From NCBI GenBank assembly GCA_007121075.1, contig SKMK01000015.1, positions 1-48,654 on the forward strand: a stretch of 48,654 nucleotides of DNA, written 5' to 3'. The stretch is from Syntrophomonadaceae bacterium. GTDB taxonomy: Bacteria > Bacillota > Dethiobacteria > DTU022. Positions within the stretch are counted from its first letter, which is position 1. Each line of letters starts with the position of its first letter. Below, piece by piece: positions 39,818-48,226 of this stretch. The notes beneath the pieces were generated by a model, which worked only from the letters and a program-made list of their open reading frames with translations, had not been told where the DNA came from and did not search any database. Both the position numbers and the translations under genes were made by a program.

Positions 39818-40573
39818 TTAAAATGAAAAATCCTGGAAAAGTTTTCTTGAATCCTGCACAGCTTTTGAATCATCGGGCAGACCCAACAGGGGCCTGGCAT
39901 GCAGATCATACTCGGCAACAAGAGGGTCCTGTCCAATTTTTCCAAACAGTTCAAGGCCGCTGTTTTTTATCTCCTGGGCCAGGGCCTGCGCTTCTCCGTC
40001 CCTGCTGCGGCTGATTACCAGGCCTATTTTTGTTACCTCCAGGTTGACTTTTTCTACTATCTCCTTGACCCTACCGGCAGAGCGAATTCCCCTGGCCGTG
40101 GCATCACTGGTTACAAGGAGCAGGTCAACCATAGGCAGGAGGCGGCGGCTCAGGTGTTCCAGGCCAGCTTCATTGTCAATGATCATGTAATCATAATTTT
40201 TGCTCAGTGTCTCCAGGTATTTCTTGAGCAAATCGTTGGGATAACAGTAGCAGCCGGGCCCCTCGGGGTTACCCATAACCAGTAGATCAAAGGCATCTTC
40301 TTCCACCATCGCCCGGCTCAGGCGGTACTCTACAAAAACATCTTTTGTCATTCCGCTGGGCACTGCTTTCGGATCCTTGGTATCTTCAAGGATCGAACTA
40401 ACCGTCTCCTCAACTTCAAGGCCGAGGGCCTCGTTGAGATTGGCGTTTGCATCGGCATCAACGGTCAGGATGTCCTTGCCTTTCTTTTCTTCCATCAGAT
40501 AGCGGACCAGCAAAGCAGCCAGGGTGGTTTTCCCGGTTCCTCCTTTACCGGCTATGGCTATACGTATTGTCAT
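39818..40573 (-). CDS. cooC: CooC-like nickel-insertion ATPase (CODH accessory protein)
   Basis: A 251-residue MinD/ParA-type ATPase. The deviant Walker A is GKGGTGKTTLAAL at the N-terminus, switch DADANANLNEALG, and a Cys-x-Cys in GPGCYCYPND matches the nickel-binding CxC pair of CooC1 from Carboxydothermus, which helps load Ni into the C-cluster of carbon monoxide dehydrogenase. YMIIDNEAGLEHLSRR matches the CooC Walker B region. ATG with AGAGGAG upstream. No CODH structural gene is in the window; it sits below MoxR and CoxE-like genes. A related acs-operon AcsF/CooC role is equally possible. Confidence 0.88.
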   Translation of the reverse strand: MTIRIAIAGKGGTGKTTLAALLVRYLMEEKKGKDILTVDADANANLNEALGLEVEETVSSILEDTKDPKAVPSGMTKDVFVEYRLSRAMVEEDAFDLLVMGNPEGPGCYCYPNDLLKKYLETLSKNYDYMIIDNEAGLEHLSRRLLPMVDLLLVTSDATARGIRSAGRVKEIVEKVNLEVTKIGLVISRSRDGEAQALAQEIKNSGLELFGKIGQDPLVAEYDLHARPLLGLPDDSKAVQDSRKLFQDFSF

Positions 40574-40625
40574 TTTTTATTACTCCTCTCTTGGCAATAT
40601 ATTAGTAATCCGACCGGGGGCGCCA

Positions 40626-41966
40626 TTAAAGGTGGCCTGATAAGACTTCTTCCAGCTGTGCGATAGTATTGCAGGGCCACATTTCTACCAGTTCATTCAT
40701 CAGTTCCACAGAGCGGTATTCCGCCCACTGCTCCCGGGGCAGGGGGTTCAACCAGATAATCCTCCTGACCAGCTCATTGAGTTTGGATAATTCATTGACT
40801 GCATTACTTAAGGATATAGTCCTGGTATCGCTAACCACAATTACAGAAGTCCTGCTATTCAACAAATCAGGGTATTTATCGATCAACTCCCGGATCGACA
40901 AACCGAGGTTTGTCCCCCCGCCCCAGGTTTCACTGCGGCGGATAACCCGGTCCAGCAGCTGCTGCAGCCCTCCCCTTTTTTTGATCTCAGGAGTCATGTT
41001 TTCCAGTTTATCGGAAAAACTAAAGCAGGAGAGATTCCGGACCGCTTCCCGCAGGCCGTGCATAAAATGGATCACAAAGGTGCTGTACTGCTTCATGGAA
41101 GCGGACACATCGCACAATAACAGGATCTGCTCCCGGGTGCGGCGTTTGGGCCTGTGTTTCAGTTTGAAAATAATACCGCCGTAACGCATATTATCCCTCA
41201 GGGAACGGCGCAGATCAATTGGTCCACTACGGGGGCCGCTGCGGCGCCTTCGAAACAATTGAACGGCCAGCTTTTTGGAAAGCCTTTGCAGGAGTTGCTC
41301 AGCTTCAGGAAGTTCAGTGGAAGTGATAGACTGAATATCCATTTCACTAATGACAGCGTTATTTCTCCCCGATTCCAGATCGCTTCCCCCGGGCATGTCA
41401 CCAGACGCCTGCGCCCCCGTGCGGCTGCCGGTATTCCGTTCCTGATTACTGCCGGTCCGGCAGTAGCGAAGATGGCTTTTGACAACTGCTTCAAGGATGG
41501 GGCGAAACCGCTCCTCTACATTGACCCCGGTTTCTGTTTTATGCATGAAATCCTGCAGGCGTGCTCGCTGTTCGGAAGACATGGTGCTGTACCGGGCCAG
41601 CTCAGAAGGTGTCAGCTGCAATGATTTCCCTTTAAATTTGAGCTCGCTGTCTGCCCGGTCAAGTTGTTCGGCATATTGCTTTTTATAGGCAGCAGCCTTT
41701 TCTTCACCCCGGCTCCGGGTTTCCGGAGAAGCAAAAAAATAATCGAAGAGGCGGTTAAAATAGTCCCTGTTTCGCTGGTTTTTTATCAGGGCAACCTGCA
41801 GGGCCGTTTTAAACTCTTTTCGAGAAGACATATCCACCACTTGAAGAGCTCGCAGGGCGTCCATGGTCTCAGAAGTGCTGACCGGTATGCCTTCTTTTCG
41901 GAGCAGGTTGGTGAATGTAACCAGGTTTTCTTCCAGATGCCTGCCCGGATTCTTTTCCGATAACAT
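40626..41966 (-). CDS. CoxE-like VWA domain protein
   Basis: A 446-residue protein with a C-terminal von Willebrand A domain of the CoxE group (about residues 255-440). The MIDAS metal site is DVSASMKQYS with GGGTNLGLS further on and VVSDTRT. The N-terminal part is helical and charged (RGEEKAAAYKKQYAEQLDRA region), as in other MoxR-linked VWA proteins. ATG at 41966 overlaps the MoxR stop (TGATG); GTG at 41969 is an alternative. MoxR-VWA pairs act as chaperones that mature metal enzymes; CoxD/CoxE serve the Mo-Cu CODH of aerobes. Confidence 0.9.
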   Translation of the reverse strand: MLSEKNPGRHLEENLVTFTNLLRKEGIPVSTSETMDALRALQVVDMSSRKEFKTALQVALIKNQRNRDYFNRLFDYFFASPETRSRGEEKAAAYKKQYAEQLDRADSELKFKGKSLQLTPSELARYSTMSSEQRARLQDFMHKTETGVNVEERFRPILEAVVKSHLRYCRTGSNQERNTGSRTGAQASGDMPGGSDLESGRNNAVISEMDIQSITSTELPEAEQLLQRLSKKLAVQLFRRRRSGPRSGPIDLRRSLRDNMRYGGIIFKLKHRPKRRTREQILLLCDVSASMKQYSTFVIHFMHGLREAVRNLSCFSFSDKLENMTPEIKKRGGLQQLLDRVIRRSETWGGGTNLGLSIRELIDKYPDLLNSRTSVIVVSDTRTISLSNAVNELSKLNELVRRIIWLNPLPREQWAEYRSVELMNELVEMWPCNTIAQLEEVLSGHL

Positions 41967-42868
41967 CACCGGGTAGCTTCACCTCCGCCCTGCTTGAGAA
42001 CTTCCTCTATTCCCTGTCGGCCGATTTCTTCCCTAAACAGCTCCTGGTCGGCCCGGTTTTTTAAAAGCAGGTTCAGGGTTTCGCCGACCAGCTTTCCATC
42101 AAGCCGGCTGTGATTTAAGGTAACCAGGGCCCTGGCCCAGTCGATAGTCTCAGCAATGGAAGGCTTTTTACGCAGGTCTCCCTGCCGCCGCAGGCGGGCC
42201 ACAACCCTTGCTATATCCCAGGCCAGGCGGTCGGCAGTTTCGGGCACTTTTGCCTTGATAATCTGTACTTCATTCTCAAGGGAAGGAAAATCAAGGCACA
42301 GATAAAGACAGCGCCTTTTTAAACCATCCGACAGTTCACGCTCGTTGTTGCTGGTCAAAGCCACCACCGGGATCTGATTGGCCCTGATAGTGCCCAGTTC
42401 CGGAATGGAAACCTGGAAATCAGATAGGACTTCGAATAAAAAAGCCTCAAACTCAGGATCGCACTTATCCACTTCATCAATTAAAAGAACCGGTTTTTCT
42501 TCAGCCTGGATCGCTTTAAGCAGGGGCCGTTCCATTAAATACTGTTCGGAAAAAAGATCCTCTTCTTTTACCTGTTCTTCTTCCAGGTTACGATTCATCT
42601 GGATCCGCAAAAGCTGGCGCTGGTAATTCCATTCATAAAGGGCTTTTGTTTCATCCAGCCCTTCGTAGCACTGCAGGCGAATCAAGTTAGTATTCAGAAT
42701 ATCGGCCAGCACCTTCCCCATCTCTGTTTTTCCAACCCCCGGGGCACCTTCAATCAACAGCGGTTTTTTTAGTTCAAGGGTCAGGAAAACGGTCAGAGCG
42801 GTGCTGTCATCACAAATATAACCGACTCTTTCAAATCCTTTTTTTAATTCGGGCAAGGTTACGGTCAT
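41966..42868 (-). CDS. MoxR family AAA+ ATPase
   Basis: A 300-residue MoxR AAA+ protein. Walker A is EGAPGVGKTEMGKVLAD, Walker B LLIDEVDKCDPEFEAF, sensor 1 in VVALTSNNERELSDGLKRRC (Asn and Arg finger). It is coupled to the VWA gene by an overlapping stop/start, a pairing that is nearly universal for this family. CoxD-like assignment is inferred from the CoxE-like partner. It is first gene of this cluster; no clear promoter was found upstream. Confidence 0.93.
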   Translation of the reverse strand: MTVTLPELKKGFERVGYICDDSTALTVFLTLELKKPLLIEGAPGVGKTEMGKVLADILNTNLIRLQCYEGLDETKALYEWNYQRQLLRIQMNRNLEEEQVKEEDLFSEQYLMERPLLKAIQAEEKPVLLIDEVDKCDPEFEAFLFEVLSDFQVSIPELGTIRANQIPVVALTSNNERELSDGLKRRCLYLCLDFPSLENEVQIIKAKVPETADRLAWDIARVVARLRRQGDLRKKPSIAETIDWARALVTLNHSRLDGKLVGETLNLLLKNRADQELFREEIGRQGIEEVLKQGGGEATR

Positions 42869-43212
42869 GTTTTCATCTATCCTTTACAGGGTGACTTTAA
42901 TTTCATCCAGGGTTTTCGTTTCGATCAATACACCCTTACTTAATTAAGCGGTTTGTTGAAACAAAGTGCTTCACTGTCAGCCCTGGAATGCTACAATTAA
43001 TGATACTACAATTGTCCGGGCCGGGCAAACCGGCCTAAAATTCTCGCAAATAGACCCCACCTTGCAAATAAGTCAAGCATCATAATAACCAGGATTTTAA
43101 CATTTTTTATCACCCCATCAAAAAGTGAGAATGAACTCATGGCAAAATGGGAGTTTTGCTTATATAAAAATGGGTGTTGTTTAATTTAAAATCATAATGA
43201 GTATTATACTAG
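42869..43212. other. Intergenic boundary between core cluster and accessory patch
   Basis: About 340 bp between the divergent MoxR gene and the first hydrolase remnant. GGCCGG (43019-43024) and CCGGCC (43030-43035) form a compact hairpin. The rest is AT-rich with no supported gene. The change in strand and gene content begins here, but I saw no tRNA, attachment site or clear direct repeat marking an insertion point. Confidence 0.4.
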
Positions 43213-43563
43213 GACAATGTGCGGATCAAATCTGGCAATCAGGCGGGTGCCACCGAACAGTTCATCGAGGAGGGGCTGTGGGTATAGTTTCCACCTGAGT
43301 TCAGGCAAGACGTGATCGATAATGCACCGAATACTCTCGACAATCTGAACGATCCAGAAACTTCTGCCTTCGATCTCAAGTGGGTTAGAGGATTCACTCC
43401 CCCGGCTCTCCTAACAGCTGGTGATCAGACTGCGCCCATATTCCCGCCGGCCATTAACAGGCTCGCCGAAGCGCTACCGTCCTTGGAAGTACAAAAATTT
43501 GCCGGAGCGAGACACATTATACAGACAGTGCAGCCAGAGGACTTCGCCGAAGCGATCAACTGA
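43213..43563 (+). pseudogene. Decayed alpha/beta hydrolase, 3' half
   Basis: One frame reads from about 43213 to a stop at 43561-43563 with an internal TAG at 43288-43290. Before the TAG it encodes SGNQAGATEQFIEEGLW, after it FPPEFRQDVIDNAPNTLDNL, then RGFTPPALLTAGDQTAPIFP and FAGARHIIQT. This is the C-terminal half of an alpha/beta hydrolase, with acid Asp (GDQ) and His (ARHI) still present, but the N-terminal half with the nucleophile is missing and the frame is interrupted. The 43312 GTG start would give only 83 residues. Confidence 0.75.
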
Positions 43564-43652
43564 GAAAACAGGAGAAGGGCCGCTCTGGTTATGCTGCTCA
43601 CTGGAGGTGGCACTGATCACAACCGCTGGGAACTGCGGAGTTCCAGAAACAC

Positions 43653-43685
43653 TTGACGACTATACTGAAATAAAACGGGTATAAT
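43653..43685 (+). promoter_or_regulatory. Candidate promoter for the cupin gene
   Basis: TTGACG (43653-43658) and TATAAT (43680-43685) lie about 50 nt before the cupin start. The 21-nt spacer is too long for a standard sigma-A promoter, so only the -10 box carries weight. Confidence 0.3.
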
Positions 43686-43734
43686 GAGCAGCTATCCAAA
43701 GAATTTGTTTTTAAATGAAAAAGGAGGAAATAAA

Positions 43735-44091
43735 ATGACCGATTTTACGAGAAAGAGTTTTGACCAGCCGGATGAAACCCAGGATTTTCCACTGGTTAAA
43801 ATGGACATTATGAGCCTGGGCGATTGGAATGTCTACCGGTTTACTTTCGGCCCCGGGTGGCGGTGGACGGAACATGCGGCACCATATTCTGAGACCGCCA
43901 CTTGTCAGGAACAGCACCCGCTATGGACGATCATTTCTGGCAGGTTCATTGTTCAAATGGATGATGGGAGGAAGGTAGAATTCGGTCCCGGCGACATCGG
44001 ATTTATACCTCCGGGGCATGACGCCTGGGTCGTCGGTGATGAACAAGTTGTTGCACTTGATTTCCAGCCGGTAAATCCGAACGGCTCCTAA
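43735..44091 (+). CDS. Small cupin domain protein
   Basis: A 118-residue single-domain cupin. The two half-motifs are seen in HPLWTIISGRFIVQMDDG and FGPGDIGFIPPGHDAWVVGDE, with His in the second; the first His-x-His pair is not fully conserved, so metal binding is uncertain. ATG at 43735 follows AAAGGAGG at 7 nt; the frame extends to 43684 without ribosome site. Function is unknown; such cupins are common beside small hydrolases and VOC proteins in accessory DNA. Confidence 0.85.
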   Translation: MTDFTRKSFDQPDETQDFPLVKMDIMSLGDWNVYRFTFGPGWRWTEHAAPYSETATCQEQHPLWTIISGRFIVQMDDGRKVEFGPGDIGFIPPGHDAWVVGDEQVVALDFQPVNPNGS

Positions 44092-44181
44092 ATTTCCTGC
44101 ATTATTAAAGAGGACAGTGTATTCGATTAGCCAGATGAAAGGAGATTGTGAGATCTTGCCTTTATCCGGGAATCAAATTAA

Positions 44182-44499
44182 AAATTAAGGTTTCTGCCCA
44201 CCACAGACCGAAAACTGGTGGAGGATGTTACGGCGGTGATGATATCTGCACCGAGCCATGTCGCCGCCAGCGCCATGCGAGGGGTCCTCGAGTTTGACGG
44301 TAAGTCCGCAGCAGAGCAGTGCAAGGTCTCGGCTTTACACCTGGCAACAGCGCTGCACCACACTCCACCACACCTCATGTCGCAGTGGCTGACGCACGTT
44401 GTTAACGGCTGGACTGTCGGTGCGGGCCACTACAGCCAGCTCGAGGTGCCTGACCAGGTAAATGCGATGATCGAGGGCTTCATGCGCCATTATGTCTAA
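44182..44499 (+). pseudogene. C-terminal fragment of a second alpha/beta hydrolase
   Basis: An open frame from about 44182 to TAA at 44497-44499 encodes RFLPTTDRKLVEDVTAVM, APSHVAASAMRGVLEFDGK, CKVSALHLATA and GWTVGAGHYSQLEVPDQV. This is the last 100 residues of an alpha/beta hydrolase with the catalytic His in GAGHYSQ; the nucleophile half is absent. An internal GTG at 44218 gives 93 residues but there is no ribosome site. It is a different hydrolase subfamily from the fragment at 43213. Confidence 0.75.
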
Positions 44500-44563
44500 A
44501 GTAGCTATGAAGATTAAGTCGGCTGTATGGAAAAAAAGAATCAGAGAAAAGGAGAGGCTACAT

Positions 44564-44956
44564 ATGTTGAGCAACTTCCCCGTAATGACATTATTGCCGG
44601 CTACGGATATTAGTCGCGCCGAAGCATTCTATGCTCAGAAGTTAAAATTAAGTCGGGCTGATATTCCTGTAACTGGAAATGTTGTTGCATTAAAGACCGG
44701 TGAGGTTACCGTGCTTTATATCTACGAGCGCGACTCTGGCACAAAAGCCGAACACCCGGTAGCTGCCTGGCATGTAGAAGATATCGAAAAAATTGTCAGT
44801 GAGCTGAGCGAACGCGGGGTCACGTTTGAACATGAGGTGCGAGATCTACAGGGGCTAGCGCCTAATGAGCTCGGAATTTTTGAGGTCAACGGTGAAAAAA
44901 TAGCCTATTTTAAAGATTCGGAAGGTAACCTCCTAAGCTTAGCCGAACCAAGGTAA
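44564..44956 (+). CDS. VOC (glyoxalase/bleomycin-resistance fold) protein
   Basis: A 130-residue single VOC-domain protein. It shows PVMTLLPATDISRAEAFYAQKL at the start and YFKDSEGNLLSLAEP at the end, the usual first and last beta-alpha units; Glu and His metal ligand positions are only partly clear. ATG at 44564 is chosen by GGAGAGG 6 nt upstream; the frame is open to 44492. Substrate cannot be told. Confidence 0.88.
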   Translation: MLSNFPVMTLLPATDISRAEAFYAQKLKLSRADIPVTGNVVALKTGEVTVLYIYERDSGTKAEHPVAAWHVEDIEKIVSELSERGVTFEHEVRDLQGLAPNELGIFEVNGEKIAYFKDSEGNLLSLAEPR

Positions 44957-45054
44957 GCCAGAACAAGTTTATCAGTTCGGTATTTGGGTAATGGTGGACA
45001 GAACATGGGCGACTTCTGCGGAAACCTGATCATAAGCAAGGAGGTCAAGATGGA

Positions 45055-45882
45055 ATGTCTGATCATCATTTAGGAAACCATAGGGATGAAGTTAAGATTA
45101 AAAATTTAAAAATCGCCTATCAATGCAGGGGCAAGGGGCAGCCTCTGGTCCTTTTACATGGAGCCCTTGCTGACAGCCGGGTTTGGCAAAGACAGCTTGA
45201 TGATCTGTCCGATCAATTTATGGTAGTGGCCTGGGATGCTCCGGGTTGCGGTCGTTCTTCCGACCCTGATGAACATATAGGAAGTTCTGATTATGCCGGC
45301 TACCTGGCTGCCTTTATCAAGGAGCTTGGCTTAAAAAAACCGCATCTGCTCGGTTTGTCTTTTGGCAGCGTTCTGGCCCTGGAGTTCTACCGCCTTTACC
45401 CTGCTGTTCCAAAAACCCTACTTTTGGTTTCAGCTTATGCAGGGTGGGCGGGTTCCCTGCCGCCTGATGTTGTAGAGGACCGTATCCAAATGGTCAAAAA
45501 ACAAATCGAATTGCCACCACAACAGGTTGTGGAAAGCTGGATTCCGACCCTATTTAAGGAATCAGTCCCTAAAGATGTAGTTGAAGAACTCTCGGCAATT
45601 ATGGTTGAATTCCGTCCGGCAGGACTAAAAGCAATGTTGTCAGCCGCTGCCAGAATAGACCTTCGCGAAATGCTCCCTACCATTAATGTACCCACTTTAC
45701 TGTTATATGGTGAAGAAGATCAGCGATCTCCACTGGAAGTGGCCGAGGAAATGCACGCTGCCATTCCCGGATCTATGCTTGTAACCGTGCCGGGGGTCGG
45801 CCATGTCGTCAATCTTGAAGCTCCGGAAGAATTTAACACCGAGGTGCGCAATTTTCTTCAAATAGTATTACCAAATATTTGA
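45055..45882 (+). CDS. Alpha/beta hydrolase, intact
   Basis: A 275-residue alpha/beta hydrolase with a full triad: nucleophile Ser in GLSFGSVLALEF, acid Asp in LLYGEEDQRSP and His in PGVGHVVNLEAPEEF; the oxyanion region is LLHGALADSRVW. No signal peptide. ATG at 45055 follows AAGGAGG by 10 nt. It is followed 21 bp later by a SnoaL-like gene, so the two form an operon. Likely an esterase or lactonase-type enzyme; substrate unknown. Confidence 0.92.
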   Translation: MSDHHLGNHRDEVKIKNLKIAYQCRGKGQPLVLLHGALADSRVWQRQLDDLSDQFMVVAWDAPGCGRSSDPDEHIGSSDYAGYLAAFIKELGLKKPHLLGLSFGSVLALEFYRLYPAVPKTLLLVSAYAGWAGSLPPDVVEDRIQMVKKQIELPPQQVVESWIPTLFKESVPKDVVEELSAIMVEFRPAGLKAMLSAAARIDLREMLPTINVPTLLLYGEEDQRSPLEVAEEMHAAIPGSMLVTVPGVGHVVNLEAPEEFNTEVRNFLQIVLPNI

Positions 45883-45903
45883 TTTGGAACTGGAGGTGCT
45901 TTT

Positions 45904-46332
45904 ATGTCTATTGAGGAAAACAAGGAGATCATTCGCAGATTGGTTGGTGCGGGTAACACTGATGAAGATATCGATCCCGACCAGCTTGTAGATGAGCTCT
46001 TTTCCCCGGATTTTGTCGATCATAGCCCCGACCCGGGACAGGAACCGGGCTTGGAAGGTTTAAAGCAGCACAATCAACACTATTTCAACGCTTTTCCTGA
46101 TGCTCAGTTTATTTTAAAAGATATGGTTGCTGAAGGCGATAAGGTAACAGTCAGAACGGTAAGAACCGGTACGCACAAGGAAGAATATATAGGAATTCCA
46201 CCTACCGGCAGGACATTCTCGGTTGATGACTTATCAATTTACAGGATTGTAGACGGCAAAATCGTTGAACACTGGGAAGTCTTTGACAGGTATACGATGC
46301 TGGTACAGCTTGGCATTATCGCAGAAACTTAA
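45904..46332 (+). CDS. SnoaL-like ester cyclase family protein
   Basis: A 142-residue NTF2-fold protein of the SnoaL-like polyketide cyclase/ester cyclase family. Typical segments are FSPDFVDHSPDPG, GLKQHNQHYFNAFPDAQF, MVAEGDKVTVRTVRTGTH, IPPTGRTFSVDDLSIYRI and GKIVEHWEVFD. GGAGG is about 7 nt before the ATG. Members outside polyketide clusters are mostly of unknown function. Confidence 0.9.
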   Translation: MSIEENKEIIRRLVGAGNTDEDIDPDQLVDELFSPDFVDHSPDPGQEPGLEGLKQHNQHYFNAFPDAQFILKDMVAEGDKVTVRTVRTGTHKEEYIGIPPTGRTFSVDDLSIYRIVDGKIVEHWEVFDRYTMLVQLGIIAET

Positions 46333-46589
46333 ATAGCATCAAGATCATCTTTCAGGTCACACATGATTTACAGAGATTCAGGATTGATGTTAATTGACTG
46401 CTAAGTATTTTTGATTGAGTAATATAAAAAAGAGTAATTATCTATATAGGAGTCCGGGCACTAGCTTTTGAACAAAGAAAGGCAGACTATAATATTTAAA
46501 ACGATTAAGCAAAGTTTTGCCCTGCACCATTGAAATCTTTAATCATCTTGGTGCGCCACAACACGGCGGACTCTTAGAAGAAGATTAAA

Positions 46590-47171
46590 ATGGCTACAAT
46601 CCTTACAGTACATGGCGGATACGGTGGAGGTTGGGAATGGAGTAAAGTGGCAAAGGAGCTGAGTGCTTTGGGTCACGAGGTGTTCCGACCCACGTTGACC
46701 GGAATGGGAGAACGACACCACCTTGGCCCGGAGGTAGGACTTAACACCCATATCCAGGACGTCGTCTCGGTGATCGAGTTTGAAGAACTTAACAACGTCG
46801 TACTCACCGGCCACAGTTACAGCGGGATTGTCGTGACAGGAGTGGCCGATCGAATCCCCGATCGAATCGGGCTCGTCATTTACATCGACGCTGAAATTCC
46901 AGAAGACGGGCAATCAGTTATCGATATGTCTCCAGATATCGCCGACATTGCGAAAGCATCCTCCGACGAACGAGGTCATGGCTGGTTCGATATCATGGAG
47001 GATTTTTTACCGCCGAAGGAAAAAATCGATGAGGAGAAGCGTCGTCGATACATCTCTCGCTTGCGACCCCATCCCGTCGCTACCTTTACAGAACCCGTTC
47101 GGCTTACCGGCAAGATTAACGAAGTCCGGAGGGCCTTCGTCCGTTGCACAGGCGGTAGCATCGACTTATAG
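46590..47171 (+). pseudogene. Alpha/beta hydrolase (EstC-like) truncated at an IS end
   Basis: A 193-residue alpha/beta hydrolase beginning ATILTVHGGYGGGWEW, with nucleophile Ser in LTGHSYSGIVV. EstC-type relatives run about 230-240 residues; this one ends at RCTGGSIDL, just after the strand preceding the catalytic-His region, and the TAG at 47169-47171 lies where insertion-sequence DNA begins. The catalytic His is therefore lost. An upstream 257-bp gap holds no other gene. Confidence 0.7.
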
Positions 47172-47174
47172 GAT

Positions 47175-48226
47175 TCACGCAAAAATAACTTCCGGTTTTT
47201 GCGCTGTTAATAAATTGCCATTCTGTTCGCTCGTTCTTTGAAAACTGACCTCACCTAGTCCGAAAGTCCGGGGGTGTTCCGGATCAAGAGTATAGTTCCT
47301 TTTTGGCTGAACACTGTGCTGAACGATTACGAGCTTTTCTAGCTGCTCATTTGATATTTTCATACCCTTTTCATAGCAAACTTCGTTAAGGTAAGCAGTC
47401 ACATTAAGCCCCGATTTTGTTGTTGTAGTCCGGATATAATTGAGAATGGTCTCGTAACTTTCCAAAGCACGCCCGGCCCAGTTTTTACTAATCTCGCTGA
47501 ATAGGCGGTGCTCAATGGGATTCCACTTGGAAGCCCCCGGCGGGTAATGGCAAACCGTGATACTAATGCCGAATCTGTTGCATAACTTGGCCTGCAGGCC
47601 ATACTTCCAAACATAACTGCCGGTGCGGTTGCTACCTCCGCCGTCAGCCAGGATCAGTAACTCGGTCGTATCAGGGTAACGCTTTTGCCCCTCTATCTCG
47701 TACCAACTAGCCAAGCAGTCGGTGGCAAACCATGGTGTATCAATAGATGTTCCGACAAAAATCGCGCCCCGGTTGGCCTGTAGATCATAAATACCGTAAG
47801 GAATAGCCATGCCATCTGCTTGAGAGCGAAAATCATGGTCGTTAACCAAAACCGCACGGTCAGACCAGGCTTGACCATTGTTTTTGAAATAGCCTACCAG
47901 CTCCTTTTTCTTGGTATCAACACTGATGACCATTGCACCCCGGGAAGCAAAGCTTTCCCTTTTTGTTGCGATATAGTCAAACTGCTCGTCGCGCGCCTTG
48001 GGTGAAACAGATGAAACTGAGATTTTCTTGTGATTAACCCGCAGGGAAAATCCCATCTCTTTTAAGAGTTTGCCCACAGTATTGGGGCTCACCTGGATCC
48101 CTAATTGCTTTAACTCTGCAGCAATCTTTTCAGTAGTTTTACGGGTCCACTTTAAAGCACTCATCGGATCGCCGGCGGTTTCATATTCTAAAAGCTCACT
48201 AATTCTGGTAATTATTTCTGGAGCCC
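47175..48226 (-). CDS. ISAzo13 family transposase, DDE part (reached by -1 frameshift)
   Basis: The catalytic part of an ISAzo13-type transposase. It continues in the -1 frame from the slippery site as GAPEIITRISELLEYETAG, then ALKWTRKTTEKIAAEL, VSPNTVGKLLKEMGFSLR, KARDEQFDYI, and catalytic-region segments VISVDTKKKELVG, LLILADGGGSNRTGS and NPIEHRLFSEISKNWAGR (Asp, Asp, Glu). An internal ATG at 48164 would give 329 residues but drops conserved sequence. The C-terminal tail (GLGEVSFQRTSEQNG) extends to the IS edge. Confidence 0.85.

Noticed and set aside
43019-43035. GGCCGG/CCGGCC hairpin as a terminator
   Set aside because: No gene ends into it on either strand and no T run follows; recorded only within the intergenic entry.
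43421-43684. Open frame (+) overlapping the hydrolase remnant
   Set aside because: Out of frame with the recognisable hydrolase sequence; a shadow frame.
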